Position numbers and translations under genes: made by a program. Below the pieces are notes generated by a model. It was not told the origin of the DNA, ran no database searches, and saw only the letters and a program-made list of their open reading frames with translations. From Pseudomonas sp. CFBP13508 (GTDB lineage: Bacteria; Pseudomonadota; Gammaproteobacteria; Pseudomonadales; Pseudomonadaceae), in NCBI RefSeq assembly GCF_005233515.1, contig NZ_QFZZ01000001.1, positions 649,320 through 713,319 on the forward strand: 64,000 bases of DNA, given 5' to 3'. Position 1 is the stretch's first letter; each line of letters opens with the position of its first letter. Below are positions 1 through 11,241 of this stretch, piece by piece.

Positions 1-7
1 ACAGATC

Positions 8-41
8 AAAAGATCGCAGCCTTCGGCAGCTCCTACAGGGG
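8..41. repeat. Single REP-like element
   Basis: Short stretch (AAAGATCGCAGCCTTCGGCA then GCTCCTACAGG) that resembles the single REP elements scattered between Pseudomonas genes. It lies just downstream of the oxidoreductase gene on the minus strand. Seen once in this window, so the assignment rests on resemblance. Confidence 0.5.
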
Positions 42-59
42 GCCGGGGATGTGGCGGGT

Positions 60-2521
<2,462 letters not shown>

Positions 2522-2533
2522 TCACAGATCCAA

Positions 2534-2623
2534 TGTGGGAGCGAGCCTGCTCGCGAAAGCGGTGTTTCAGTCGACATCTATGGTGAGTGTGCCGACGTCT
2601 TCGCGAGCAGGCTCGCTCCCACA
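2534..2623. repeat. REPIN (paired inverted REP elements)
   Basis: Two inverted copies of a REP arm (GTGGGAGCGAGCCTGCTCGC continuing GAA) facing each other across about 40 bases. The element sits between the binding-protein and ligase genes. A second 90-base copy with the same arms is at 59594-59683. Confidence 0.9.
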
Positions 2624-2638
2624 GGGACAGCAGCGCGG

Positions 2639-3997
2639 TCAGACGCTGAGCAGCAGGAACTCACGCTCCCACGAGCTGATCACGCGCTTGAAGTTTTCAT
2701 GCTCGGCGCGTTTGACCGCGACGTAACCGCGGACGAATTTGCTACCCAGGTATTCGGCCACTTTCGGGCACTCTTCCATCTGCGTCAGGGCTTCTTCGAT
2801 GGTGATCGGCAGGCGCAGATTGCGGCGCTCGTAGGCCCGGCCTTCGACCGCCGCGCTCGGCTCGATCTTCTCGACCATGCCGATGTAGCCGCACAGCAGG
2901 CTTGCGGCAATCGCCAGATACGGGTTGGCGTCGGCGCCGGGCAAGCGGTTTTCCACGCGCATCGATTCAGGCCCCGAAGTCGGCACTCGCAGGCCGACCG
3001 TGCGGTTCTCTTCGCCCCATTCGACGTTGACCGGCGCCGAAGTGTCCGGCAGGAAGCGGCGGAACGAATTGACGTTGGGCGCGAACATCGGCAGGACTTT
3101 CGGGATGTACTTTTGGAGGCCACCGATGTGATGACGGAACAGCTCGCTCATGTTGCCCTCGGCGTCGGCAAAGATCGGCTGGCCCGTCGCGATCTCGACC
3201 ACGCTCTGGTGCAGGTGCATGGCGCTGCCCGGCTCGTCGCCGATCGGCTTGGCCATGAACGTCGCGGTGACGTTGTGCTTGAGCGCCGCTTCGCGCAGGG
3301 TGCGTTTGAACACGGTGATCTGGTCAGCCAGATCCAGCGCATCGCCGTGGCGGAAGTTGATTTCCATCTGCGCCGGGCCGTCTTCGTGGATCAGCGTGTC
3401 GAGGTCCAGGCCTTGCAGTTCGCACCAGTCGTAGACGTCTTCGAACAGCGGATCGAATTCGTTGGCGGCATCGATCGAGAATGACTGGCGGCCGCTTTCC
3501 GCACGGCCCGAACGGCCCAGCGGTGCCTTGAGCGGCAGGTCCGGATCTTCACAGCGCTGGGTCAGGTAGAACTCCATTTCCGGCGCGACAATCGGCTTCC
3601 AGCCCTTGTCGGTGTAGAGCTGCAGAACTTTCTTCAGCACGTTGCGCGGCGACAGTTCGATCGGGTTGCCGAACTTGTCGAAGGTGTCGTGGATGACGAT
3701 GGCGGTCGGCTCGATGGCCCACGGGATGACATACACGGCGTCGGAAACCGGTTTGCAGACCATGTCGATGTCGGCCGGGTCGAGCAGGTCGTAGTAGATG
3801 TCGTCGTCGACAAAATCCCCGGTTACCGTTTGCAGCAGCACGCTCTCCGGCAGGCGCATGCCGCGCTCATGCAGGAATTTGTTGGTCGGTGCAATCTTGC
3901 CGCGGGCGATGCCGGTCAGGTCGCTGACCACACATTCGACTTCGGTAATCTTGTGATCTTTCAGCCAGGTGAACAGCTGATCGAAAGGGGCGTTCAT
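2639..3997 (-). CDS. Glutamine synthetase family protein, gamma-glutamylputrescine synthetase-like
   Basis: 452-residue ligase of the glutamine synthetase fold, type III/PuuA group, likely joining glutamate to putrescine or a related amine with ATP. Visible GS motifs include MEFYLTQ, HEDGPAQMEINF, GSAMHLHQ, ENRTVGLRVP and NRLPGADANPYLA. The start at 3997 (MNAPFDQLFTWL) has a GAGG site six bases upstream and gives the family's usual length; the open frame extends to 4105 without better support. It is separated by a REPIN from the binding-protein gene, so it may be a separate transcript. A divergent AraC-type regulator starts 163 bases away and is the obvious candidate controller. Confidence 0.85.
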   Translation of the reverse strand: MNAPFDQLFTWLKDHKITEVECVVSDLTGIARGKIAPTNKFLHERGMRLPESVLLQTVTGDFVDDDIYYDLLDPADIDMVCKPVSDAVYVIPWAIEPTAIVIHDTFDKFGNPIELSPRNVLKKVLQLYTDKGWKPIVAPEMEFYLTQRCEDPDLPLKAPLGRSGRAESGRQSFSIDAANEFDPLFEDVYDWCELQGLDLDTLIHEDGPAQMEINFRHGDALDLADQITVFKRTLREAALKHNVTATFMAKPIGDEPGSAMHLHQSVVEIATGQPIFADAEGNMSELFRHHIGGLQKYIPKVLPMFAPNVNSFRRFLPDTSAPVNVEWGEENRTVGLRVPTSGPESMRVENRLPGADANPYLAIAASLLCGYIGMVEKIEPSAAVEGRAYERRNLRLPITIEEALTQMEECPKVAEYLGSKFVRGYVAVKRAEHENFKRVISSWEREFLLLSV

Positions 3998-4159
3998 AAA
4001 GACCTCGTTATTGGTTTTGTAGACGCCGGGGAGGGCGGGTTTCATCTTCCGCCCCTTCCCCTGTGGCGCGTTGACGACTATCTTGGGCGCGGCTTGCGAT
4101 TCCATCTATCCACTTTCAGCAGCACCAAAGCGCACCAAAAGAGTGCGCAAGGTCACCCC

Positions 4160-5056
4160 ATGACAACGTGCAATCCGCTCCAGGTACAAGCGTTCAATAC
4201 CGCCGACGTGGCCGAGCAAATCCGCGCCACACCGGGTTGGGTCCAGCATTACCAGCAGATGTCGCCGGGGCATTTCGCCGGGCAGATTCGTTATCTGGAT
4301 CTGCAGGGCGTCGAGGTCTACGAAGAACAGATGAACACCCGGGTCGAGCAGAATTTCAGTGCGCCATCCGGTGCTCTGGCGTTCTGTTTCGATCGCAGCG
4401 ACAACGCGCTGTACCTGCTCAATGAAGAGAGCCGAAACATCTGGATCACCCCGGAAAACTATCGGGAAATCGCCGTGGTGTTCGGGGCGGATTTTGTCCG
4501 CGAGCACGGCCTGCAAGTGGCCAAGCTCGAAGGGTTGTTCATGGCGCCGCTGAACTGCGGACAGAACGCTTTGTTCAGCGGCTGGTTAAGCTCGATTCTC
4601 ACGAAGTTGTCGCAAGCTGCTGATCCACTTGATAAAGATCGCCTGACTCGGCAACTGCTCGAGGACTGTCTGTTCATCCTCGACAACGCTCAAACTCGTC
4701 TCGATCGCGGTGGATTGCAGCGGCGCCACGACGAACGCCAAATCATGAAACGAGTGGGGGAGTGGGCGGCAGATTCGCCGGAAGACACGGTCAATCTGCT
4801 CGAACTATCCGACGTCGCCGGTGTGCCGCTGCGCCAGTTGCAGCAGGCGTTCAAGGCCTACACCGGCATGACCCCGAGCCACTGGTTACGGCTGAGGCGG
4901 CTGAACAGTGCGCACCGTGAATTGCTCAAGCGCAAGCCCACGGAAACCACCGTTGCCGAAGTGGCGATGCGCTGGTCGTTTTGGCATCTGGGACGCTTTT
5001 CCAGCAGTTACCGCGCGCTGTTCAAGGAGCTGCCGAGCGAAACGCTCAAGCGCTGA
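4160..5056 (+). CDS. AraC family regulator, EutR-like
   Basis: 298-residue transcription factor. The C-terminal third holds the double helix-turn-helix of the AraC/XylS family (LLELSDVAGVPLRQLQQAF and, later, TVAEVAMRWSFWHLGRFSS). The N-terminal ~190 residues lack a cupin and resemble the ligand domain of ethanolamine regulator EutR. The start at 4160 follows an AAGG site; the open frame extends further upstream but would run into the divergent gene. It is divergent from the glutamine-synthetase-like ligase, so it likely controls that gene in response to an amine. The amine itself is inference. Confidence 0.82.
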   Translation: MTTCNPLQVQAFNTADVAEQIRATPGWVQHYQQMSPGHFAGQIRYLDLQGVEVYEEQMNTRVEQNFSAPSGALAFCFDRSDNALYLLNEESRNIWITPENYREIAVVFGADFVREHGLQVAKLEGLFMAPLNCGQNALFSGWLSSILTKLSQAADPLDKDRLTRQLLEDCLFILDNAQTRLDRGGLQRRHDERQIMKRVGEWAADSPEDTVNLLELSDVAGVPLRQLQQAFKAYTGMTPSHWLRLRRLNSAHRELLKRKPTETTVAEVAMRWSFWHLGRFSSSYRALFKELPSETLKR

Positions 5057-5088
5057 GCAGAAAAAGGCTTTGTGTCCTTCGAGAAGTT

Positions 5089-5108
5089 AAATAGAATCAG
5101 TCTCATTT
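5089..5108. promoter_or_regulatory. Putative Fur box upstream of ECF sigma gene
   Basis: AAATAGAATCAGTCTCATTT, about 30 bases before the sigma start, is close to Pseudomonas Fur-box variants of the form AATGAGAATCATTCTCATTT. Iron-repressed sigma genes of this family normally have such a site. Confidence 0.6.
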
Positions 5109-5137
5109 GAATCTACCTTCGCGCAGGGTCTCTTGAG

Positions 5138-5647
5138 ATGTTTGAAGCCACGTCACCGTCGGAGCAGAGCCTGCAGCAGTTGTATCGCGAGCACCGCGGC
5201 TGGCTGGAAACCTGGCTGCGCCGGCGCATGGGCAATGCGTGGGATGCGGCGGACCTCAGTCAGGACACCTTTCTGCGCGTCCTGTGCAACGCGCCGCCAC
5301 TGGCCGAATTGCGCGAGCCGCGCGCGTATCTGCTCACCGTCGGCAAACGCCTGCTGAGCAATTTCTACACGCGACGCCATCTGGAAAAAGCCTACCTCGA
5401 CGCCTTGGCGCAAATGCCGGAAGTGTGCGCGCCGTCGCCGGAACAGCGCTGGTTGCTGCTGGAAACCTTGCAGGCGCTGGATGAATTGCTCGATGGCTTA
5501 CCACGTGCGGTGCGACGGGCATTTCTCTGGAGTCAGCTTGAGGGCTTGGGTTACCGCGAGATTGCCGAGCGGTTGCAGGTTTCTGAACGCACGGTGAAAC
5601 GCTACATGGCCCAGGCGTACGAGCATTGCTTGCTGGTGGAGCTGTGA
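5138..5647 (+). CDS. ECF sigma factor, FecI-like iron-starvation type
   Basis: 169-residue extracytoplasmic-function sigma factor. Region 2 is seen in LYREHRGWLETWLRRRMG and DAADLSQDTFLRVL; region 4 in FLWSQLEGLGYREIAERL followed by SERTVKRYMAQAY. It should direct transcription of the receptor gene downstream when released by the FecR-like protein. A putative Fur box lies just upstream, so expression is probably iron-repressed. Its stop codon shares one base with the next start (TGATG), so sigma and anti-sigma are translationally coupled. Confidence 0.92.
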   Translation: MFEATSPSEQSLQQLYREHRGWLETWLRRRMGNAWDAADLSQDTFLRVLCNAPPLAELREPRAYLLTVGKRLLSNFYTRRHLEKAYLDALAQMPEVCAPSPEQRWLLLETLQALDELLDGLPRAVRRAFLWSQLEGLGYREIAERLQVSERTVKRYMAQAYEHCLLVEL

Positions 5648-6597
5648 TGCGCGTTGCCCCGAGCGAGGAAACACGTGAAGTGGCACGGGCCGCAGCGCAA
5701 TGGCTGGCCTTGCTCGAATCCGGCGGCGCCAGTGATGAAGATCACGCCCGATTGCAGTATTGGCGCGCCAGTGACAGTCGCCACGAAAACGCTTGGCAGA
5801 AAATCCAACAGCTTCGCCAGCGTTTCGCAGGTTTGCCGCCGACACTGGCCATGGCCACGCTGGATCGGCCGGATCCGGCGCGGCGCGCGGCACTCAAGCG
5901 TGCCTTGGGCGTGGCGGCGCTGGTGCCGGCGGCGTGGTTGATCAGTCGGGAGCTGCCGCTGGAGGTCTGGCGCTCCGATTTGCACACCAGCACTGGCGAG
6001 CGGCGCAAAGTGCAGTTGGCCCAGGATTCTTCATTGCAACTCAACACCGACAGCGCGGTGAATGTCGATCTGCCTGCACGTCAGCTGACACTGATTCGTG
6101 GCGAAATGGCGCTCAACGTGGCGGGCGATTCAGCCTTTATCGTCAACGCGCCTTATGGGCGAATGATCGTCAGTCACAGCGACATCTCGGTGCGCCTCAA
6201 TGCGCGCGATTGCCAGGTCTGCGTATTGCGTGGTTCGGTGCAATTGCAGCCACTGCACGGCCCGGCGCTGGTATTGCAGCAGGGTCAGCAAGTCAGTCTG
6301 CAAGCTTCGGGCGTGGGGGCGGTGACGGCATTCGATGCGTTGATGCCCGGCTGGCGCGACGGCGTGTTGATGGCGCAAAACCAGGCGCTGGGTGATTTCC
6401 TCCGCGAGCTGAGTCGCTACCGCTCGGGCGTGCTGCGTTGGGATCCGGCGCTGGAATCACTGCGTATCACCGGCAGTTTCCGCCTCGACGATACCGATCA
6501 AGTGCTGGCACTGCTGGCAGCCAGTTTGCCCGTCGATGTGCATACGCGAACGCGATTTTGGGTGTCACTGGTACCGCGCGCAGAAAAAACTGGCTGA
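5647..6597 (+). CDS. FecR-like anti-sigma/sigma regulator
   Basis: 316-residue inner-membrane signal transducer. The cytoplasmic N-terminal domain (AAAQWLALLESG) contacts the sigma factor, a single membrane segment (LKRALGVAALVPAAWLI) lies near residue 85, and the periplasmic FecR domain carries the TSTGERRKVQLAQDSSLQLN motif. The C-terminal STN-like part (LGDFLRELSRYRSGVLRWDP) contacts the receptor signalling domain. The start at 5647 overlaps the sigma stop by one base. It relays siderophore occupancy of the downstream receptor to the sigma factor. Confidence 0.92.
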   Translation: MRVAPSEETREVARAAAQWLALLESGGASDEDHARLQYWRASDSRHENAWQKIQQLRQRFAGLPPTLAMATLDRPDPARRAALKRALGVAALVPAAWLISRELPLEVWRSDLHTSTGERRKVQLAQDSSLQLNTDSAVNVDLPARQLTLIRGEMALNVAGDSAFIVNAPYGRMIVSHSDISVRLNARDCQVCVLRGSVQLQPLHGPALVLQQGQQVSLQASGVGAVTAFDALMPGWRDGVLMAQNQALGDFLRELSRYRSGVLRWDPALESLRITGSFRLDDTDQVLALLAASLPVDVHTRTRFWVSLVPRAEKTG

Positions 6598-6664
6598 AGC
6601 CTGTCCCTTTTTTTCGCCTCGCTGGTCATTCCAGGCAAGTGAACAAAATCGAGAGCTTCTTCCA

Positions 6665-9067
6665 ATGCCCGCAGTATTTCCAGGTCGTTTGCGTCCGTTG
6701 TTGCAGTTGAGTCTGTTGCTGAGCCTGAGTGCCAGCCCCGTGTTGATCCAATCGAGCTGGGCCGACGACGGCAGCCGCCGCAGTTATCAGGTGCCGGCCG
6801 GTAGCCTGAGTGCGGCGCTGACGCGGTTCGCCGGTCTCGCTGGAGTCAATCTTTCGGTGGATCCGGCGCTGGTCAGCGGCCGCAACAGCAGTGGGTTGTC
6901 CGGCGAATTCGGTGTGGAGGAGGGGTTTAGTCGGTTGTTGCTGGGCTCCGGTTTGCAGCTGCAACCGGTCGGTGATCAGGCTTATACGCTAGTGCCCGCA
7001 GCGCAAGGCAGCACCTTGCAACTGGCACCGACATCGATTCTCGGCGCGAGCGGTTCAGCGGATGCCGACGTGTTTGCTGGCGGTCAGGTTGCGCGGCGTG
7101 GCTCGCAAGGGCTGTTGGGCTCCAAGGATTTCATGGAAACCCCGTTCAGCATGACCACCTACACCAGCGAAACGGTGAAAAACCAACAGGCGCGCACCCT
7201 CGGCGACCTGATCGGCAGCGACCCTTCGGTACGCGCAACCAACCCGGCCGGTGGCCGCTACGAGCAATTCACCATCCGTGGTTTCAGCCTGTTCAACAGT
7301 GATGTTGCCTACAACGGCCTCTACGGTGTGTTGCCGACTTACACCATCGACATGGAAATGGCCGATCGCGTCGACATCCTCAAAGGCCCGAGCCAATTGA
7401 TCAACGGGATTTCGCCACGGGGCAGTGTAGGAGGGGGGATCAACGTCGTGCCGAAACGCGCGGCTGACAAGCCGATTACCTCGCTGACGGCCAATTACGC
7501 CTCGAACAACCAGGTCGGCGGCGCGGTGGATGTCGGACGGCGTTTTGGTGACGAAAACCAATTCGGTCTGCGCTTCAACGGGGTTAAACAGTCCGGTGAT
7601 ACCGAATGGGATCATCAAAGTGTCGATCGCGACATGGCGGTCCTTGGTCTGGATTTCCGTGGTGAACGCTTGCGACTTTCCACCGATATCGGCCACACCG
7701 AACGCGACACCGACGCACCGCAGGAACGCGTACAAGTCGCGGCCAATGCCAAGGTGCCGAACGCCAATGATGTGCGCGATAACTATGCGCAACCCTGGAG
7801 CCGGGCGCGCACCAAAGACACTTTCGGCACGGTCAACGGCGAGCTCGATGTCAGCGACTCGGTCATGCTGTATGGCGGCGTCGGCGCACGCAAAAGCAAT
7901 CATGACTTTTTGCGCCATGCGGTTTCGGTGACCAACGATGCCGGTGATTTCAGCGTCCAGCCGCGCGACTTCACTCGCGACGAGAACGTCCGCACGGCTA
8001 CCGCTGGGGTGCGCAACTGGTTCCACACCGGGCCGGTCAGCCATGAAGTCAATCTGGCGGCCAACTACTTTTATATGGACTTCGAAAACGGCGGCGCCCG
8101 TTACGCGGCCGGGCGCAGCAACCTCTACGACCCGGTGGAAATCCCCAGGCCCGGCACGCCGACCCGCAATGACGCCAAGGTCTACACCGAGAACCGCTTC
8201 AGCGGCGTGGCGCTGTCCGACACGCTTGGCTTCTTCGACGATCGTCTGTTGCTGACTTTGGGGGCGCGCTGGCAGCGAGTCAAAGTTGATGACTGGAGCG
8301 ACGGCATCAAGGGCGACACGGCTTACGATGAGGAAAAAGTCTCGCCATCGGGCGGGATCCTGTTCAAGGCGACGGACAAACTCTCGCTGTACGCCAACTA
8401 CATGGAAGGCCTCAGCCAAGGCAAGATCGCGCCATCGACATCTATCAACGAAGACGAAATCTTCCCGCCATTCATCAGCCGCCAAGTTGAAGTCGGTGCC
8501 AAGTACGACGCCGGCGCATACGCGCTGACGGCAGCGGTGTTCCGTATCAAGCAACCAGCGTATGAGACCAACGCCGTTACGCGAGTCTTCGGGCCGAACG
8601 GCAAGCGCGAGAACAATGGCGTGGAACTCAGTGTATTCGGCGAACCGCTCAAGGGGTTCCGATTGCTCGGCGGTTTGATGTACATCGACAGCGAACTGAC
8701 CCACACCACCAACGGCACATTCGACGGCAACCGCGCACCGGCGACGCCGAAATACAACGTCAACCTTGGTGCGGAGTGGGACGTGCCCATGGTGCAGGGT
8801 TTGACCTTGACCAGTCGCGGTATTTACTCAAGTTCGCAGTATCTGGACCAGTCGAACGACAAGGAAATCGACTCATGGGAACGGCTCTACGTAGGCACAC
8901 GCTATGCTTTCAAGCTGGACGAGAAGACCATTACCTTGCGGGCCAATGTCGAGAATGTGTTGGATAAACGCTATTGGAGCTCGGCGGGTGCATCGGATGA
9001 CAGTGAGCCGGGATTGACGCTTTCTACGCCGAGAACGTATCTGCTTTCGGCGACCGTGGATTTCTAG
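6665..9067 (+). CDS. TonB-dependent siderophore receptor with STN signalling domain
   Basis: 800-residue outer-membrane receptor. A signal peptide (LLQLSLLLSLSASPVL) is followed by an STN domain (SYQVPAGSLSAALTRFAGLA), a plug domain near residues 135-290 with the TIRGF and ILKGPSQLINGISP motifs, and a beta-barrel ending in an aromatic residue (SATVDF). The STN domain marks it as a transducer that signals to the adjacent FecR/FecI pair. It belongs to the TIGR01783-type siderophore receptors; the ligand is not readable from the sequence. The start at 6665 leaves 67 bases after fecR for a sigma-dependent promoter. Confidence 0.92.
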   Translation: MPAVFPGRLRPLLQLSLLLSLSASPVLIQSSWADDGSRRSYQVPAGSLSAALTRFAGLAGVNLSVDPALVSGRNSSGLSGEFGVEEGFSRLLLGSGLQLQPVGDQAYTLVPAAQGSTLQLAPTSILGASGSADADVFAGGQVARRGSQGLLGSKDFMETPFSMTTYTSETVKNQQARTLGDLIGSDPSVRATNPAGGRYEQFTIRGFSLFNSDVAYNGLYGVLPTYTIDMEMADRVDILKGPSQLINGISPRGSVGGGINVVPKRAADKPITSLTANYASNNQVGGAVDVGRRFGDENQFGLRFNGVKQSGDTEWDHQSVDRDMAVLGLDFRGERLRLSTDIGHTERDTDAPQERVQVAANAKVPNANDVRDNYAQPWSRARTKDTFGTVNGELDVSDSVMLYGGVGARKSNHDFLRHAVSVTNDAGDFSVQPRDFTRDENVRTATAGVRNWFHTGPVSHEVNLAANYFYMDFENGGARYAAGRSNLYDPVEIPRPGTPTRNDAKVYTENRFSGVALSDTLGFFDDRLLLTLGARWQRVKVDDWSDGIKGDTAYDEEKVSPSGGILFKATDKLSLYANYMEGLSQGKIAPSTSINEDEIFPPFISRQVEVGAKYDAGAYALTAAVFRIKQPAYETNAVTRVFGPNGKRENNGVELSVFGEPLKGFRLLGGLMYIDSELTHTTNGTFDGNRAPATPKYNVNLGAEWDVPMVQGLTLTSRGIYSSSQYLDQSNDKEIDSWERLYVGTRYAFKLDEKTITLRANVENVLDKRYWSSAGASDDSEPGLTLSTPRTYLLSATVDF

Positions 9068-9105
9068 GATAGTAGGGTGATTGCATCGATCTTCGTCGAT
9101 AATAC

Positions 9106-9141
9106 GTTAACTACACTAAATGACCGTTTAGTTGAGCTAAC
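9106..9141. promoter_or_regulatory. 36-bp imperfect palindrome, probable repressor operator
   Basis: Imperfect dyad centred near 9123 with strong inner arms ACTAAA/TTTAGT and outer arms GTTA.CT/AG.TAAC. It lies 30 bases upstream of the cupin gene, where a TetR-family operator would sit. No TetR gene is nearby, so the regulator is unknown. Confidence 0.5.
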
Positions 9142-9171
9142 AAAAAATCATTACCGATAACGGAGAAAACC

Positions 9172-9687
9172 ATGATTCAGCGCAAGCCGAACGCATTTGA
9201 TGTGATTGCTGCGCTGAATCTACAGCCTCATGTCGAGGGCGGTTATTACCGCAGAACCTATCAAGCCGATCACCGTGCCTGCCTCGAAACGCAGCAAGGC
9301 CCGCGTTATCTGCTGACCTCGATCTACTATCTGCTCACTGAGCAATCGCCGGCGGGCCAGTTTCATTTCAACCAGTCCGACATCCTGCATTATTTTCAGT
9401 TGGGCGACGCCATCGAATACAACCTGATCCACGCCGACGGCTCATTGCAAACGCTGGTGATGGGCAGCGATGTTTTGGCTGGTCAGCAACTGCAGTTGCA
9501 CGTACCGGGTGGAATTTGGAAAGCCTCTCGATTACTGGAAGGCTCAAATGGCTTTGGCTTGATCAGCGAAGCGGTTTCGCCTGGGTTTGATTTCGCAGAC
9601 ATGGAAATCGGTAATCGCGCAAAACTCACGGCACAGTTTCCACAGCACGGAGCGCTGATTGAAAAGCTGACGCGTGATGATGGATGA
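9172..9687 (+). CDS. Cupin domain protein (DUF985 family)
   Basis: 171-residue small beta-barrel protein of the cupin_5/DUF985 family. It opens with LNLQPHVEGGYYRRTYQ and contains TSIYYLLTEQSPAGQFHFN, LHYFQLGDAIEY and the late VSPGFDFADMEIG, all landmarks of this family. Members bind a sugar- or nucleotide-like ligand but the biochemical role is not settled. It stands alone with an operator-like palindrome in its promoter region, suggesting induction by a small molecule. Confidence 0.85.
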   Translation: MIQRKPNAFDVIAALNLQPHVEGGYYRRTYQADHRACLETQQGPRYLLTSIYYLLTEQSPAGQFHFNQSDILHYFQLGDAIEYNLIHADGSLQTLVMGSDVLAGQQLQLHVPGGIWKASRLLEGSNGFGLISEAVSPGFDFADMEIGNRAKLTAQFPQHGALIEKLTRDDG

Positions 9688-9878
9688 GGGCTGTAGATTG
9701 GGAAGAATGCGGTTTGTAGGGAAAGCTGGTTTTGAAGCGGCCAACGCAGATTCAAATCTCCCGGGCAACCACGCTGACCTTGTAATACCTTGTTACGTGT
9801 AATGTATATTATGTTAAATCGTGTATGCGAATGGTCTCAGGCTTTAGATATCAGATCCACCACTCCTAACCTCTCAGT

Positions 9879-10560
9879 CTAAGCAACGCCGTTCGTTTGC
9901 AGCTTCAACAACCAATGTCTCTCGGTAGTCCATCCGAGAAAAACCCGAGCACCTTCGCTTGCTTGGCGAGCCCCGGTCAACGGTGCGCCAGAAGCCGCTA
10001 CTCGCAATCCTCTAATCGCCGGCAGGAACCTTTCACGAAATGCACGAGGCTGAATCGCGAAATGAGCTTCGATGCGTTCAAGCGCAAATTGCATTTCTGC
10101 CTCATCGAGCATCGCTAGATAAAACACCATCTGCCGCCACGCGTACGCCGTATTTTTGATCATCACCAGGCTGGAGTGATAAAACTTCAACTTCATCTGC
10201 TGGCGCATGCATATCCATCTGAAGCATTCCTCGGCCATCGAAGCCAGGCGATGCTGCAACAGCCAGCTGTCGCTCGTACTCGGTCAGTGCACCGCCGGCC
10301 AAGAACTGCCCAGTGGCGAAACCTCCAGTGACGACTTCCAGCGTGACCCACTCAGGCACATCCGCGAATGGAGTCCGTGAGCCATACGACGCCGATCCCT
10401 GCAATATGTGCTCGATTACATTGCGCCAGCGCTCGATGCGCTTGCTCGTCTGTCCGTTATTGTCGAGGCCCGGTGCAGCGAGTGCTCGAGACAGTTGAAA
10501 AGCTGCATAGCCGGCACCTATGCCGGCATTAGCATTCGATTCCCTATCGTCCTTGGGCAT
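9879..10560 (-). pseudogene. Disrupted gene of unknown function
   Basis: Two overlapping minus-strand frames look like halves of one protein. The first (start 10560) carries WVTLEVVTGGFATGQFLAGG; the second, in another frame and ending at 9879, carries AWRQMVFYLAMLD and a terminal GWTTERHWLL. Together they resemble a Pseudomonas family of unknown function, with the frame change and a likely internal loss near 10200-10220. It lies directly downstream of the tRNA. Whether it is dead or a sequencing error cannot be told from the sequence alone. Confidence 0.55.
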
Positions 10561-10585
10561 GAGTCCTTCCGAGCCTGCGATGTTG

Positions 10586-10660
10586 TGGGTCCGGGGGCTG
10601 GATTCGAACCAGCGCCCACCCGGTTAAGAGCCGAGTGTTCTACCGCTGAACTACCCCGGA
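10586..10660 (-). tRNA. tRNA-Lys(CTT), atypical acceptor end
   Basis: 75-base cloverleaf with encoded CCA. Acceptor arms TCCGGGG/CCCCGGA pair perfectly, the D stem is GTTC/GAAC, the anticodon stem CTCGG/CCGGG has one G-T pair and frames loop CTCTTAA (anticodon CTT, lysine), and the T arm is GCTGG-TTCGAAT-CCAGC. The first pair is T1:A72 and the discriminator base is C73, whereas ordinary bacterial tRNA-Lys has G1:C72 and A73. It may be poorly charged by lysyl-tRNA synthetase or serve another role. Confidence 0.85.
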
Positions 10661-10743
10661 ACAGAGCGCGGATTGTCCACGAGCGCTGAACGATTGTGAA
10701 GATCGGAAATATTGCCGCTTGTGAATATTGCACAGCCGAGATT

Positions 10744-11133
10744 CTAGCGAGCCCCATCATCGTGGATCGGCTCGACATCAATCTCACTCGACTCACCCAA
10801 TGCGCGATATCGATCACGGAGCTTCCTCAGCTCGCGCGCCTCCATCTTCTCCAGACCCAGCGTGGCGTTCTGCGCTTCATTGGTGGCTCGGATCAGCTCA
10901 TCGATCTTCAGATGCAGAATGTCGTTGTCGCGGTTCTGGGTGTTTTGAATGAGGAACACCATCAGGAACGTAATGATCGTGGTCGAGGTATTGATGATGA
11001 GTTGCCAAGTGTCGTTGTAGTGAAAGTACGGCCCTGTTCCAGCCCAGGCGACGATCAGAACGATCGCTGTCAAAAAGGTCTTCGGGCTACCTGCCCAGTT
11101 GGAAAGTGCCTGGCAAAAGCGTGCAAATTTCAT
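10744..11133 (-). CDS. Low-affinity iron permease family small membrane protein
   Basis: 129-residue protein with two membrane segments (FLTAIVLIVAWAGTGPYF and WQLIINTSTTIITFLMVFLI) followed by a charged tail with NTQNRDNDILHLKIDELI. This two-helix plus IQNTQNRD pattern is the PF04120 low-affinity iron permease/YkvI-like family found in many bacteria. Transport of iron is a family label from fungi and is unproven for such short bacterial members. It stands alone between the tRNA and the kinase gene. Confidence 0.75.
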   Translation of the reverse strand: MKFARFCQALSNWAGSPKTFLTAIVLIVAWAGTGPYFHYNDTWQLIINTSTTIITFLMVFLIQNTQNRDNDILHLKIDELIRATNEAQNATLGLEKMEARELRKLRDRYRALGESSEIDVEPIHDDGAR

Positions 11134-11241
11134 CTTGAAACCTCTGAATAAACCTATCCACTTGACCTCGCTCGATCGTGAAATACTTTGTCATATTTGC
11201 GCCGCTCGTCGGTGCCGCAGATTCACCTGAGTGTTCAAGCG

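Noticed and set aside
7055..8704. 549-codon open frame opposite the first TonB receptor
   Set aside because: It mirrors the receptor in an opposite frame, as high-GC genes commonly do; the receptor has complete domains and the antisense product shows none.
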